From Ferrimicrobium sp. (GTDB lineage: Bacteria > Actinomycetota > Acidimicrobiia > Acidimicrobiales > Acidimicrobiaceae): 34,263 bases of DNA. Made by a program: the position numbers and the translations under genes. Positions 7,845 through 16,689 of this stretch are shown one piece after another; position 1 is the first letter of the stretch; each line of letters starts with the position of its first letter. The stretch spans positions 1-34,263 of the forward strand of contig JALCZJ010000028.1 in the NCBI GenBank assembly GCA_022690815.1, in the 5' to 3' direction. The notes beneath the pieces were generated by a model. That model was not told where the DNA came from. It was given only the letters and a program-made list of their open reading frames with translations, and searched no databases.

Positions 7845-8470
7845 CGCTGCACCTCCTGTTCGAGTTCTTGTTGGAAGTCATCCGTCAACCACCAGTTTGC
7901 ATGCTCCAATGCGTGACGCTCGGCCGTTGCAATCACCGATGGGTATAGCCACCGCTCCACAGCCTTGATCCGATCGTGCAGGGAGTCGACGTCATCGCCG
8001 GATCGTACCCACACCGGCTCTTGGGCGATGATCGGGCCAGCATCGACTGCTGGCACCACGAGATGCACGGTTGTCCCGGTAACCTTGACCCCGCTTGCGA
8101 TCGCCTGCTCGACCGAGTGCCAGCCCGGGAAGCTTGGCAGCAACGATGGGTGAGTGTTCACCATCAGGCCATGAAACTCCTCGAGCACCAATCCCTCCAG
8201 GATGGTACCGAAGCCCGCCAAGGCGACAAAATCGACCTTGGAGCGATGCAGCTTCTCAAGCACGGCGTCACTGTAGTCTTGCCGACGCAATTTGCGCCGA
8301 TCGTCAAGGAATGCCTGACGATCGAGTAAGACCCGCTCAACACCGCGAGCACCCGCGACCTCAAGCCCCCGACAATCGCGGTCAGCCATGACCAACGCTG
8401 GGGCGATCCCCCGATCGAGGATCGCCTCCATGATCGAACCAACTCCGGAGACGAGAACCGCTATACGCAC
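7832..8470 (-). CDS. purN: phosphoribosylglycinamide formyltransferase
   Basis: PurN transfers a formyl group from 10-formyl-THF to GAR in purine synthesis. The 212-residue protein has the catalytic triad of the family: N105 and H107 in 'NTHPSLLPSFPG' and D143 in 'VDAGPII'. Two spots differ from typical enzymes: the phosphate-binding GSN(L/M) turn reads 'GVGSIME' and the folate-loop 'MRIL' reads 'GFGTIL'. The start is GTG at 8470, 25 nt after the sucD stop, with no strong ribosome binding site, so translation may depend on readthrough from sucD. Its neighbours purH and folD fit the assignment. Confidence 0.9.
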   Translation of the reverse strand: MRIAVLVSGVGSIMEAILDRGIAPALVMADRDCRGLEVAGARGVERVLLDRQAFLDDRRKLRRQDYSDAVLEKLHRSKVDFVALAGFGTILEGLVLEEFHGLMVNTHPSLLPSFPGWHSVEQAIASGVKVTGTTVHLVVPAVDAGPIIAQEPVWVRSGDDVDSLHDRIKAVERWLYPSVIATAERHALEHANWWLTDDFQQELEQEVQRCRP

Positions 8471-8495
8471 GCCGACAGGCTACCCGACACGAGGC

Positions 8496-9380
8496 TCAGA
8501 GCCTTTCGACAATCTCAACCATCCGGTCACCAGCCTCCGTCGGGTTCACCGCAACAATCACACCTGCTTCTCGCAGGACATCCATCTTCCCCTGGGCAGT
8601 ACCATGGCCCCCGGAGACGATGGCGCCGGCATGGCCCATTTTGCGACCTGGAGGGGCGGTGACGCCCGCAACATAGGCGACGACGGGCTTTGTCACATGT
8701 TCTTTGATGAACTCGGCAGCCTTTTCCTCCTCCTCTCCACCGATCTCACCGATCATCAACACGGCCTTGGTTTCGGGGTCAGCTTCGAACGCTGCGAGAC
8801 AATCGATAAAATTGGTACCCGGTACCGGATCGCCTCCGATGCCAACACAGGTGGTCTGTCCGACACCTTTTTGACTCAACTCATAGAGCGCCTGATAGGT
8901 CAGGGTTCCCGAGCGTGAGACGATTCCTACCGGCCCACCCGGCAGGGCGATATCACCAGAGGTAATACCGATATTGCACCGTCCTGGCGAGATAATGCCC
9001 GGGCAGTTTGGGCCTAACAACCGAGTGCCGGGATAGTTGCGTCGCATCACGCTCGCGACCATCGCCTCATCCTTGGCAGGAATGAACTCCGTGATGCACA
9101 CCACGAAGGCCAGGCCGGCCGCGGCCGCCTCAATGATAGCATCGGCGGCGAAACGAGGAGGCACGACAATGAAGCTGGCGGTCGCGCCAGTTGCGGCTGC
9201 AGCATCTTTCACCGAGTCATAGATCGGAATGCCATCAACATCGGTCCCTGCCTTGCCAGGCGTCACGCCGGCGACAATTTTGGTTCCGTAGTCACGGTTT
9301 CGCAGTCCGTGGAAGCGCCCTTGATTGCCAGTCAAACCCTGCACGATCACCTTGGTATTCTCATCGACAAAGATACTCAT
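8496..9380 (-). CDS. sucD: succinyl-CoA synthetase alpha subunit
   Basis: SucD carries the phosphohistidine of succinyl-CoA synthetase, which couples succinyl-CoA to succinate with nucleotide triphosphate formation in the TCA cycle. The 294-residue length is normal. The N-terminal CoA-binding Rossmann domain includes '[12 protein letters not shown]'; '[11 protein letters not shown]' follows; the active-site histidine is H250 in '[14 protein letters not shown]'. ATG 9380 overlaps the sucC stop by 4 bp (ATGA), so the two subunits are translationally coupled. purN follows after 25 nt. Confidence 0.97.
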   Translation of the reverse strand: MSIFVDENTKVIVQGLTGNQGRFHGLRNRDYGTKIVAGVTPGKAGTDVDGIPIYDSVKDAAAATGATASFIVVPPRFAADAIIEAAAAGLAFVVCITEFIPAKDEAMVASVMRRNYPGTRLLGPNCPGIISPGRCNIGITSGDIALPGGPVGIVSRSGTLTYQALYELSQKGVGQTTCVGIGGDPVPGTNFIDCLAAFEADPETKAVLMIGEIGGEEEEKAAEFIKEHVTKPVVAYVAGVTAPPGRKMGHAGAIVSGGHGTAQGKMDVLREAGVIVAVNPTEAGDRMVEIVERL

Positions 9381-10528
9381 CGTTCGCCCTTCTTTGCAAG
9401 CTCTACCGCGGCCTTAGCCGCGCCCACCATCGTCTTCTCGACGCGAATCTTGTCGGAAAGCAAGCCCTCAAGGATCGCGTGGCCCTCCTTTGCGTTCGTC
9501 CCGTCCAGCCTGATCACCATCGGAAAGCTGATCTCGACACGACCGAGCGCCTCTTGAATACCCTTGGCCACCTCGTCACAACGAGTGATCCCACCGAAAA
9601 TATTCACGAACACTGCCTCTACCTTTTCGTCGGTGTTGATCACCTCAAGCGCATTCGCCATCGCATCCGCGCCGGCGCCACCACCAAGGTCGAGGAAGTT
9701 TGCCGCTCGACCACCTGCCTGGCTCACGACGTCAAGTGTTGCCATCGCAAGACCAGCGCCGTTGGCGATGATGCCCACGGTGCCGTCGAGGCCGATGTAG
9801 TTGAGGCCTTTGGAACGGGCAAGCGCTTCACGGCCATCGAGTTCCATATCCTGACGATAAGACTCCCACTCAGGATGACGATAGCTCGCGCTATCATCAA
9901 GGGTAACCTTTGCATCCAGAGCATGCACGTTGCCATCCGTCTTGATGATCAGCGGATTTACCTCTACCAGATCTGCATCACCCTCGACAAAAGCCTGGTA
10001 GAGCTGCAACAGTACCCGCGTGACTCCGGCCCGTGAAGCCTCATCAATGCTGGCTTCACTCACAATGCGAGCGGCCTGGTCCTCGGTAAAGCCCTCGAGC
10101 GGATCGATGTGAACTCGAGCAATGGCACCTGGGTTGGTCTTTGCCACTTCTTCGATCTCGACACCACCCTCCGAGGAAAGCAGGCACAGATACTGCTTGA
10201 CTCCTCGATCGAGGGTGAAGCTTACGTAATACTCTTTTGCGATATCGGAGGCATGTTCAACCCACACCTTATGGACGATGTGACCCTTGATGTCCATGCC
10301 CAAAATTGCTCGCGCAACCTCTCGAGCCTCATCCGCGTCACGCACCAGCTTGACTCCACCGGCCTTGCCGCGCCCGCCAACTTGCACTTGGGCCTTGATG
10401 ACCGCGGGGAATCCAACTGAACCAGCGGCCTCAGCCGCAGCATCCGGATCTCGCACCAAGACACCAGTCGATGTCGGCACCCCATAACGCGCAAAAAAAT
10501 CCTTGCCTTGATATTCGAATAGATCCAC
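9377..10528 (-). CDS. sucC: succinyl-CoA synthetase beta subunit
   Basis: SucC is the ATP-grasp subunit that binds nucleotide and, with SucD, forms succinyl-CoA synthetase. Signatures are the N-terminal 'DLFEYQGKDFFARYGVP', 'VIKAQVQVGGRGKAGG', 'EVNPLII', 'LDLGGGA' and 'VNIFGGITRCDEVA'. The frame is open to 10639, but the extra N-terminus is unlike the family; GTG 10528 begins exactly where the conserved 'DLFEYQ' segment starts and has AGAGAGG about 9 nt upstream, giving 383 residues, the normal length. Whether it prefers ATP or GTP is not clear. Confidence 0.96.
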   Translation of the reverse strand: MDLFEYQGKDFFARYGVPTSTGVLVRDPDAAAEAAGSVGFPAVIKAQVQVGGRGKAGGVKLVRDADEAREVARAILGMDIKGHIVHKVWVEHASDIAKEYYVSFTLDRGVKQYLCLLSSEGGVEIEEVAKTNPGAIARVHIDPLEGFTEDQAARIVSEASIDEASRAGVTRVLLQLYQAFVEGDADLVEVNPLIIKTDGNVHALDAKVTLDDSASYRHPEWESYRQDMELDGREALARSKGLNYIGLDGTVGIIANGAGLAMATLDVVSQAGGRAANFLDLGGGAGADAMANALEVINTDEKVEAVFVNIFGGITRCDEVAKGIQEALGRVEISFPMVIRLDGTNAKEGHAILEGLLSDKIRVEKTMVGAAKAAVELAKKGER

Positions 10529-10699
10529 TAGATCACGCCTCTCTCTTCCATCAGCTGGTTGCCTTTCGTTTCCATCTCGCTGTCCATCGTCGATGATCCA
10601 ACACCCCAATCGGGTTTCGCCACGTAACCACACGATCAACTGCGGCCAACTCAGCTCTAGGCATCAACAACCGCTAGTCAGCCGCGTTGACGCTACACC

Positions 10700-11140
10700 T
10701 TAGCTGGCACGCTCTCGAGCGTCAAGCGTCGCCTCTAGCCAATCGCAGATAGCCGTCAACGACGAGCCTGGCGTGAAGACTTGGGCGACACCCATCTCCT
10801 TGAGTATCGGAATATCACCATCTGGGATGATCCCCCCGACCACCAGAAGGGTCTCCGTACGACCACGCTCCTCGAGGCCTGCAATCAGCTTGGGGACGAG
10901 CGTGAGGTGGGCACCCGACAAAAGCGAGACACCGATTGCATCAGCATCCTCCTGCACAACCGTCTCGACAATCTGGTCAACCGTCTGGTGCAAACCGGTA
11001 TAAATCACTTCAAAACCCGCATCCCTGAGGGCTCGGGCAACGACCTTTGCGCCACGGTCATGACCATCAAGGCCTGGCTTCGCTACTACGACTCGATAGG
11101 GTCTCTCCACGACGCGAATCTTATCGCAGATTGCCCGCAT
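10700..11140 (-). CDS. stand-alone cobalamin-binding subunit of a methylmalonyl-CoA mutase-type enzyme
   Basis: The 146-residue protein is a complete B12-binding domain: 'KPGLDGHDRGAKVVARAL' contains the DxHxxG motif (D25, H27, G30, with H27 the lower cobalt ligand), followed by 'GVSLLSGAH' and 'GGIIPDGD'. It matches the C-terminal domain of methylmalonyl-CoA mutase, which in many archaea and some bacteria is a separate small subunit. No large catalytic subunit is in the window. Placed before sucC-sucD, it suggests a route from methylmalonyl-CoA to succinyl-CoA and succinate. The ATG at 11140 has no clear ribosome binding site; a GTG ten codons later is an alternative. Related mutases such as isobutyryl- or ethylmalonyl-CoA mutase use the same domain. 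Confidence 0.88.
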   Translation of the reverse strand: MRAICDKIRVVERPYRVVVAKPGLDGHDRGAKVVARALRDAGFEVIYTGLHQTVDQIVETVVQEDADAIGVSLLSGAHLTLVPKLIAGLEERGRTETLLVVGGIIPDGDIPILKEMGVAQVFTPGSSLTAICDWLEATLDARERAS

Positions 11141-11276
11141 CTGCTAACCAGGCAGCTCAAACGCCATTGACGGGGGTGCTTGTCGGCGCCCAACTACCCT
11201 CCGGCGCCCAATGTCACCAACAATAACGTAGCACAACGATGGTCCCAGCTGCTCAGCTGACTCAACATGTCCCGAT

Positions 11277-11310
11277 CAGCTCACCTTCCCAGTCAGCTCA
11301 CCTTCCCAGT
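11277..11310. repeat. 17-bp tandem duplication
   Basis: CAGCTCACCTTCCCAGT occurs twice head to tail (11277-11293, 11294-11310), with the first three bases of a third copy following. It sits in the intergenic region before the B12-subunit gene. Confidence 0.85.
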
Positions 11311-11340
11311 CAGAGCGAGCCGGAGTCTCTTAAAAGGATC

Positions 11341-11407
11341 CTCAACAACCCCTGTTGAGCCAAGTCTGTTGAGCCAAGTCTGTCGAGCCAAGTCTGTCGA
11401 GCCAGGC
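11341..11407. repeat. 14-bp tandem repeat, four copies, with adjoining hairpin
   Basis: The unit CTGTTGAGCCAAGT is repeated at 11352, 11366, 11380 and 11394 (ending 11407); copies three and four carry TCGAG for TTGAG, and copy four ends in GGC. The first copy also pairs with CTCAACA (11341-11347) to give a 7-bp stem with a 5-nt loop. Confidence 0.85.
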
Positions 11408-11506
11408 CTGTCACAGTGCGAGCAGGAGACGGCTCACGATGCCCGGACGTACGAACAACTAACCAACGCTTAGTCAAACAAACGTTACGACCCTGACGCA
11501 GAATGA

Positions 11507-11728
11507 TCAGGAGGAGAAACTCGAGGCATCCTGGCGGACGAACCCGCAACGATCGAGATAACTAAGACGATCTTCGAGGGCCTGAAGCCAAGCCGATTTA
11601 TCACGCTCGAAGTCGCTTCGATTGCCCTCCTCGAAGTCGTGCTCCATCTCACTAAAGGCTAAGTCTTCAGCATCAAGAAGGCGACGGTAGTGGACTAACA
11701 AGTTATCGTCGATGCAGTGCTCGATCAC
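11507..11728 (-). CDS. hypothetical protein, 73 aa
   Basis: An unrecognised small acidic protein that appears wholly helical (start MIEHCIDDNLLVHYRRLLDAE), with two cysteines and a Ser-rich end. No membrane segment or known motif is seen. GTG 11728 has a strong purine-rich site AAGGGGGG just upstream, which supports it as a real gene. It is the last gene of the sdhAB-linked run, 42 nt after the DUF2510 gene. Confidence 0.6.
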   Translation of the reverse strand: MIEHCIDDNLLVHYRRLLDAEDLAFSEMEHDFEEGNRSDFERDKSAWLQALEDRLSYLDRCGFVRQDASSFSS

Positions 11729-11741
11729 GATCCCCCCTTAG

Positions 11742-11757
11742 AGACTCGGATGAGTCT
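11742..11757. repeat. 6-bp hairpin between DUF2510 gene and 73-aa gene
   Basis: AGACTC-ggat-GAGTCT forms a perfect 6-bp stem with a 4-nt loop in the 42-nt gap. It could dampen readthrough or protect an RNA end; there is no T tract. Confidence 0.4.
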
Positions 11758-11770
11758 ACGATAGCACAGC

Positions 11771-12409
11771 TCACTTCCTCGACGAGGCAAAAACCGCACA
11801 ATCCGGTATCCCTGCCTGGGTCACCGCAGCATCAACCGAGTGCATCGCCGCCACCGTCGATGTGCCCGAGGCACCACTGTGCCGCGCCTGGCGTCCCCAA
11901 ACAATGGCGAGATCTGACCATCGCGCAGCAATCGTCTTGGCCTGAGCTATCTTCGGGGCACGCCCCGCCAAGACGCCAAAGGCTGATGCGCTTTGATCGA
12001 GTTTTGTGCCAAGGAGACTCGGGGCATCCTTCTCAAGCTCTCCGACACTGACCCCGTCAAAAACACTCGAGCACACACTCGTTGCGGCTTGACGATAGCT
12101 AGCGAGGCTCCGAATCTTTGGGCTCGCATTACCGACAACGCTTAGGATGATGAGTTGTGCGATGACACCACCCAACAGTAGTGCAACGACGATGATGCTC
12201 ACAAGGCGCACCAGGCGTCGACTTCTCGGTGCTGGGCGACGAAAGGACACCTCCGTGGGTGGCAGCTCTCCAACGAAGTGGGTAAAACTTGGCCGTTGAC
12301 GTAACAAATCTGTCCAGGTTGCACCGTCGAAGTATCGAAGTCGCTCGTCGCCGTCTGGATACCACCCAGGTTGGATGGGCTGACGCATATCCCTTCGGCT
12401 ACCCAACAT
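11771..12409 (-). CDS. DUF2510 single-pass membrane protein
   Basis: The 212-residue protein has an N-terminal DUF2510 motif (QPGWYPDGDERLRYFDGATW, about residues 13-32), a short actinobacterial cytoplasmic domain of unknown role, then a basic stretch and one membrane helix at about 69-92 (IIVVALLLGGVIAQLIIL). The remaining ~120 residues would lie outside the membrane and contain two cysteines (SVCSSVF and IPDCAVF) that could form a disulfide. The frame is open to 12553, but ATG 12409 follows AGGGGG at 6 nt and precedes the DUF2510 motif closely. It is 16 nt after the 108-aa gene in the sdhAB run. The role is unknown. Confidence 0.85.
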   Translation of the reverse strand: MLGSRRDMRQPIQPGWYPDGDERLRYFDGATWTDLLRQRPSFTHFVGELPPTEVSFRRPAPRSRRLVRLVSIIVVALLLGGVIAQLIILSVVGNASPKIRSLASYRQAATSVCSSVFDGVSVGELEKDAPSLLGTKLDQSASAFGVLAGRAPKIAQAKTIAARWSDLAIVWGRQARHSGASGTSTVAAMHSVDAAVTQAGIPDCAVFASSRK

Positions 12410-12425
12410 CGTGTACCCCCTGTGA

Positions 12426-12752
12426 TCAGTCTGGCGCAGCCGCTGCAGCCTGGCGCAAGAGCCTGGCGTGCTCGCGCAACAGTGGCGCACCACGCAAAAT
12501 GCGAACCCCTCCCTGGGACAACAACGCACCAACACTAAGCGAACGGTCTCCAATAACCGCGATCTCCACCAGCCTATCGCGATCTACCTTTGCAAGATCC
12601 GCTTCGCTGAATTCATCGACCACGCAGTCTTGGCGCACGCCAAGCGCTCGCAGCAGCGAACCGTCTGGGGCGCGAAGCCCCAGTATCACGACATGGTCAG
12701 CCAGATTGGTCGCTTCGTTCGACACAACAGCCTCGGTGCTAGGACCGATCAT
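12426..12752 (-). CDS. hypothetical protein, 108 aa
   Basis: No family is recognised. The protein looks like a compact alpha/beta soluble domain (NLADHVVILGLRAPDGSLLRALG, later VEIAVIGDRSLSVGALLSQGGV) with a helical Arg/Ala-rich tail. The ATG at 12752 overlaps the end of sdhB by 14 bp and has AGAGGG about 9 nt upstream; the stop is 16 nt before the DUF2510 gene. This tight packing within the operon is the main support. Longer open frames on the plus strand here are antisense shadows of sdhB. Confidence 0.55.
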   Translation of the reverse strand: MIGPSTEAVVSNEATNLADHVVILGLRAPDGSLLRALGVRQDCVVDEFSEADLAKVDRDRLVEIAVIGDRSLSVGALLSQGGVRILRGAPLLREHARLLRQAAAAAPD

Positions 12753-13485
12753 AGAGAATGGCCCTCTTCACCTCTTCGATGGCTTCGGTGACTTTGATGC
12801 CACGTGGGCAGGCTTCGGTGCAGTTGAACGAGGTCCGGCACCGCCACACGCCACTCTTCTGATTCAAGATGTCAAGACGCTCGTTCCTAGCCTCGTCACG
12901 AGAGTCAAAGATAAATCGGTGCGCATTGACGATGGCCGCTGGGCCAATGTAGGAACCATTGGCCCAGTAGACAGGGCACGAAGTGGAGCAAGCACCACAG
13001 AGAATGCACTTGGTCGTATCATCAAAGCGCGCACGATCCTCCGGCGATTGGTAACGCTCCTTGTAACCCGGATCGTCACTGGCGATCAGATACGGCAGAA
13101 CGCTTCGATATTGAGCAAAGAAGGGCTCCATATCCACGACCAGATCTTTAATTACCGGCAGCCCACGCACAGGCTCAATCACCAGGTCAGTCCCGATCGA
13201 GGAGATCAGGTTGACACAGCCAAGACGATTCTCACCGTTGATCATCATTGCATCGGATCCGCAGACTCCATGCGCACAGCTCCGCCGAAAGCTCAGAGTT
13301 CCGTCAAGTGTGCCCTTCACAGCAATGAGTGCGTTTAAGACGGTATCGGACGATTTAAGCTTAAGGTCGTACTCACGCCAGTGTGGCCGGAGGTCAACCT
13401 CGGGGTTAAAGCGCTTGATGGCGAGATGGACATCGACCTCTTTGATAAGGGCGGCCGGTTCAGCTTGTTGGACGGTTGCAGTCAT
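12739..13485 (-). CDS. sdhB: succinate dehydrogenase iron-sulfur subunit
   Basis: SdhB passes electrons from the SdhA flavin to quinone through three Fe-S clusters at the membrane face. In 248 residues the 2Fe-2S site shows C70, C75, D78 and C90 ('RRSCAHGVCGSDAM'); the Asp in third place also occurs in E. coli SdhB. The ferredoxin-like C-terminal part has 'CILCGACSTSCP' and 'CTEACPRGI' for the 4Fe-4S and 3Fe-4S clusters. The ATG directly follows the sdhA stop (TAAATG). No SdhC or SdhD membrane anchor genes are adjacent. Confidence 0.96.
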   Translation of the reverse strand: MTATVQQAEPAALIKEVDVHLAIKRFNPEVDLRPHWREYDLKLKSSDTVLNALIAVKGTLDGTLSFRRSCAHGVCGSDAMMINGENRLGCVNLISSIGTDLVIEPVRGLPVIKDLVVDMEPFFAQYRSVLPYLIASDDPGYKERYQSPEDRARFDDTTKCILCGACSTSCPVYWANGSYIGPAAIVNAHRFIFDSRDEARNERLDILNQKSGVWRCRTSFNCTEACPRGIKVTEAIEEVKRAILYDRS

Positions 13486-15237
13486 TTAGTACTTTCTCTC
13501 CATCGGCTCGTAACGACCCTGCACGACAGGCTTGTAGTCAAGGGTAATAGCCCCTGACTCGTCCCGATAGGCAAGGGTGTGTTTCATCCAGTTAGCATCA
13601 TCTCGCGTCGGGAAATCATCACGCCAGTGAGCACCCCGACTCTCTTGTCGGGCATCAGCTCCGAGGACAAGGACCTCAGCGATGTCCAAAAGGCTCCCTA
13701 GCTCCAACGCCTCGGTCAAGTCGTAATTAAAGACCGAACCCTTGTCGTCGATGGTGACCTTCTGGTACCGCTCCCTCAATTCATGAATCACCCTGAGCGC
13801 CTCTTGCAGCGACTCACCGGTACGCACCACGGACGCATCACGCATCATCGCGACCTGGAGCTCGCTCCGGATGGCGCCAACCTTCTCGCTACCGGTCGAG
13901 TTCATCATGGCGTCGATGCGCTCTCGTGTCGGGTCAACGACCGATCGGGGAAGGTCGGGATGATCGACTCCCTGCACATACTCGACCATCGCGCGCCCGC
14001 CTCGTCGCCCAAATACGTTGATGTCGAGCAGAGAGTTCGTTCCCAACCGATTTGCCCCGTGCACAGAGACACAGGCACACTCCCCTGCGGCATACAATCC
14101 AGGGAGCACGGTGTTGTTCGCATCGATCACGACCTCACCATGGACGTTCGTCGGGATACCACCCATCGCGTAGTGGGCAGTCGGCTGAATCGGGATTGGG
14201 TCTGTCTTTGGCTCAAGGCCGAGATAGGTCCGCACGAAGCCGCTGATATCGGGCAGCTTAGCGTCGATCTGCTCGGGTGGGAGATGCGTTAGGTCGAGGT
14301 ACACATAGTCCTTGTCTGGGCCAGCACCGCGGCCCTCCTTGATCTCAGCATGGATCGCCCGCGCCACCATGTCACGAGGGGCAAGATCCTTCACGGTGGG
14401 TGCCACGCGCTCCATGAAGCGTTCACCAAGTCCGTTGCGCAGGATTCCTCCCTCACCGCGAGCACCTTCGGTCAGGAGGATACCGATCCCGTAGATGCCA
14501 GTCGGATGGAACTGGTAGAACTCCATGTCCTCGAGTGGAATGCCTCGATGGAATAGCACGCCAGGCCCATCACCGGTCAGCGTATGGGCGTTGGATGTGA
14601 TCTGGAAGATCCTCCCGTAGCCACCGGTAGCAAACAAGACCCCCTTAGAGGTAAAGACATGCAGGTCTCCAGTGGCCAACTCATAGGCGACCACCCCGGC
14701 GGCACGCCGATTCGCCCCTTCACCATCGAAGAGCACGTCGAACACCTGGAACTCGTTGAAGAAGTTCACATCGGCAGCGACACACTGCTGGTAGAGCGTC
14801 TGTAAGATCATGTGGCCCGTCCGGTCAGCCGCGTAACAGGCACGGCGTACTGGCGCTTCTCCGTGATTACGCGTGTGTCCGCCAAAGCGCCGCTGGTCAA
14901 TCTTGCCTTCAGGGGTCCGTGAAAACGGAAGTCCAAAGTGCTCCAGATCGATCACGGCGTCGATGGCTTCTTTGCACATGATGTCGATGGCATCCTGGTC
15001 GCCCAGGTAGTCAGAGCCCTTGACGGTGTCAAAGGCGTGCCACTCCCAATAGTCCTCTTCGACGTTCGAGAGAGCAGCGCACATGCCCCCCTGTGCTGCA
15101 CCCGTATGCGAGCGGGTGGGATAGAGCTTGGTGATCACCGCGGTGCGCACCTTGCCGGCGGTCTCAAGGGCGGCCCGAAGGCCAGCGCCGCCAGCGCCTA
15201 CGATGACTGCGTCATAACTGTGGTAGTGGATGTTCAC
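13486..15237 (-). CDS. sdhA: succinate dehydrogenase flavoprotein subunit
   Basis: SdhA oxidises succinate to fumarate with covalently bound FAD. The 583-residue protein has the dinucleotide motif 'GAGGAG' at 14-19, the FAD-linked histidine H44 in 'SHTGAAQGG', the substrate loop '[12 protein letters not shown]', '[21 protein letters not shown]', '[12 protein letters not shown]' and '[12 protein letters not shown]'. The start is GTG 15237; the next in-frame stop lies 30 nt upstream and no Shine-Dalgarno sequence precedes it, so the message may be leaderless. Homologues begin at a similar point. It heads the sdhA-sdhB-108aa-DUF2510-73aa run and is divergent from the MoxR gene. It could in principle be a fumarate reductase, but motifs and gene order favour SDH. 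Confidence 0.96.
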   Translation of the reverse strand: MNIHYHSYDAVIVGAGGAGLRAALETAGKVRTAVITKLYPTRSHTGAAQGGMCAALSNVEEDYWEWHAFDTVKGSDYLGDQDAIDIMCKEAIDAVIDLEHFGLPFSRTPEGKIDQRRFGGHTRNHGEAPVRRACYAADRTGHMILQTLYQQCVAADVNFFNEFQVFDVLFDGEGANRRAAGVVAYELATGDLHVFTSKGVLFATGGYGRIFQITSNAHTLTGDGPGVLFHRGIPLEDMEFYQFHPTGIYGIGILLTEGARGEGGILRNGLGERFMERVAPTVKDLAPRDMVARAIHAEIKEGRGAGPDKDYVYLDLTHLPPEQIDAKLPDISGFVRTYLGLEPKTDPIPIQPTAHYAMGGIPTNVHGEVVIDANNTVLPGLYAAGECACVSVHGANRLGTNSLLDINVFGRRGGRAMVEYVQGVDHPDLPRSVVDPTRERIDAMMNSTGSEKVGAIRSELQVAMMRDASVVRTGESLQEALRVIHELRERYQKVTIDDKGSVFNYDLTEALELGSLLDIAEVLVLGADARQESRGAHWRDDFPTRDDANWMKHTLAYRDESGAITLDYKPVVQGRYEPMERKY

Positions 15238-15293
15238 ACCATACAGTTTTGCATGAATTTGGGTGCTTCATGAAATTTCTCCCGAATTACCCC

Positions 15294-15299
15294 TAGCAT
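15294..15299 (+). promoter_or_regulatory. candidate -10 box for the MoxR gene
   Basis: TAGCAT lies 7 nt before the ATG at 15307, and there is no Shine-Dalgarno sequence between them. This spacing fits a transcript that starts at the ATG itself (leaderless). No clear -35 box was found. Confidence 0.45.
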
Positions 15300-15306
15300 T
15301 TTACTC

Positions 15307-16689
15307 ATGGACTTTCCCACAAACCTCGGTGACCTGCTCGATTCTGGCTATCAACCCCGAACAATTCGAGAGGAGATCCGCGCCAACGTCTATGCCCGGC
15401 TGCGGTCGAACACTCCGATCATCGATGGAATGATCGGATACGACGACACCGTGCTCCCCGATCTTGAGCGAGCACTCGTCATCGGACACGACATCATCTT
15501 CCTCGGCGAGCGCGGGCAGGGCAAGACGCGGATGATCAGGTCGATCAGCCATCTGCTCGATGAATGGATCCCGGTCGTTGAAGGGTCACCCCTCAACGAG
15601 GACCCATTGCGGCCGATTTTACCGAGCACCATCGAACTCCTCGACCACGATGGACCCAAGACCCGAGTGGCTTGGTTGTCACGCGACGCTCGTTTCAGCG
15701 AGAAGCTCGCTACCCCTGATACGACCATCGCCGACCTCATCGGTGAAGTCGACCCCATCAAGGTAGCCGAAGGCCGCTATCTCGCGGACGCCGACACCAT
15801 TCACTTCGGTCTCGTACCACGAACCAATCGTGGGATCTTCGCCATCAACGAACTCCCTGACCTTCCAGAACGCATCCAGGTTGGTCTGCTCAACGCACTC
15901 GAGGAACGTGATATCCAAATCCGCGGCTACAAGATCGCCCTGCCGCTTGACATTTTCTTCCTCGCTTCGGCAAACCCCGAGGACTACACCAGCCGAGGTC
16001 GCCTGATCACACCGCTCAAGGATCGTTTTGGCACCCAAATTACAACCCACTACCCCACGACGATCGAAGACGAGATCGACATCATGATGGTTGAAGCACA
16101 GCTTGGCGGTCTTGACATCACCATTCCTGACCCAATTCCCCAGATCATCGCCACCATGGCACAGCAGGCCCGGAGCAACACCAGCATCTCACAACACTCT
16201 GGCGTGTCAGTGCGGGCCTCGATTGCGGCCCTCGAGGCCGTCGCGGCAGCAGCGCTCGTTCGATCAGTCCGCAATGATGAGCCCAAGGCGGTCGTGCGCG
16301 TGACCGATATCGAGGCGGCGCTGCCTGCCTTCGTGGGGAAGATCGAGGTTGAGTCGTTGGATCCCCGTGAGAGCTTCAAAGTCGCCTCCGCGCTGGGACG
16401 TCAGGCCATTGCATCGGTGTTTACCCACATCTACGGCAACCAAGACGCGACGGCCACCATCGCCGAGATCAGCCAGTCACCACTCGAGATAAACGCTGAT
16501 GAGCCAGATTCCGCCTATCAGTCGCTGCTGACAAGCTATCCCGAACTCGCAGCTTTTATCGGGACGCGATTCAAACAGGATGAGCTTGCCTGCTTCGTCG
16601 ACCTAGCGCTCGAGGGCCTTGTTGCAACTCGACGCCTCTCACGCCACACCATTGCGAATCGTGTCACCTTTGGACCGGGTCGTGGCTAG
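15307..16689 (+). CDS. MoxR/ChlI-like AAA+ ATPase
   Basis: A 460-residue AAA+ ATPase related to MoxR and magnesium chelatase ChlI. It has Walker A 'GERGQGKT' (67-74), a Walker B-like segment 'GIFAINEL' (176-183) with Asn-Glu in place of Asp-Glu, a sensor-1 strand 'FLASANPEDYTSRGR' and 'LKDRFG' with a likely arginine finger. Such ATPases pair with VWA proteins as chaperone or metal-insertion machines; the VWA partner follows with an 8-bp overlap. The size and pairing match M. tuberculosis Rv0958/Rv0959. Genuine Mg-chelatase activity is not implied, as no other bacteriochlorophyll genes are seen. The start is supported by the -10-like TAGCAT upstream rather than by a ribosome binding site. Confidence 0.88.
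   Translation: MDFPTNLGDLLDSGYQPRTIREEIRANVYARLRSNTPIIDGMIGYDDTVLPDLERALVIGHDIIFLGERGQGKTRMIRSISHLLDEWIPVVEGSPLNEDPLRPILPSTIELLDHDGPKTRVAWLSRDARFSEKLATPDTTIADLIGEVDPIKVAEGRYLADADTIHFGLVPRTNRGIFAINELPDLPERIQVGLLNALEERDIQIRGYKIALPLDIFFLASANPEDYTSRGRLITPLKDRFGTQITTHYPTTIEDEIDIMMVEAQLGGLDITIPDPIPQIIATMAQQARSNTSISQHSGVSVRASIAALEAVAAAALVRSVRNDEPKAVVRVTDIEAALPAFVGKIEVESLDPRESFKVASALGRQAIASVFTHIYGNQDATATIAEISQSPLEINADEPDSAYQSLLTSYPELAAFIGTRFKQDELACFVDLALEGLVATRRLSRHTIANRVTFGPGRG

Larger units (their letters stand above)
11141..11506. other. 366-bp intergenic region rich in short direct repeats, no gene
   Basis: No convincing ORF is present; open frames here are made of repeats. CGGCGCCCAA is repeated at 11184-11193 and 11202-11211. 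Two tandem arrays follow, listed separately. The region lies upstream of the mcmB-sucCD-purNH run and probably holds its promoter, but no clear -35/-10 pair was found. Confidence 0.5.

Noticed and set aside
12289-13338. 349-codon plus-strand open frame
   Set aside because: It is antisense to sdhB and the 108-aa gene, has low-complexity Arg/Ser/Thr composition and no family features; the minus-strand SdhB motifs are unambiguous.
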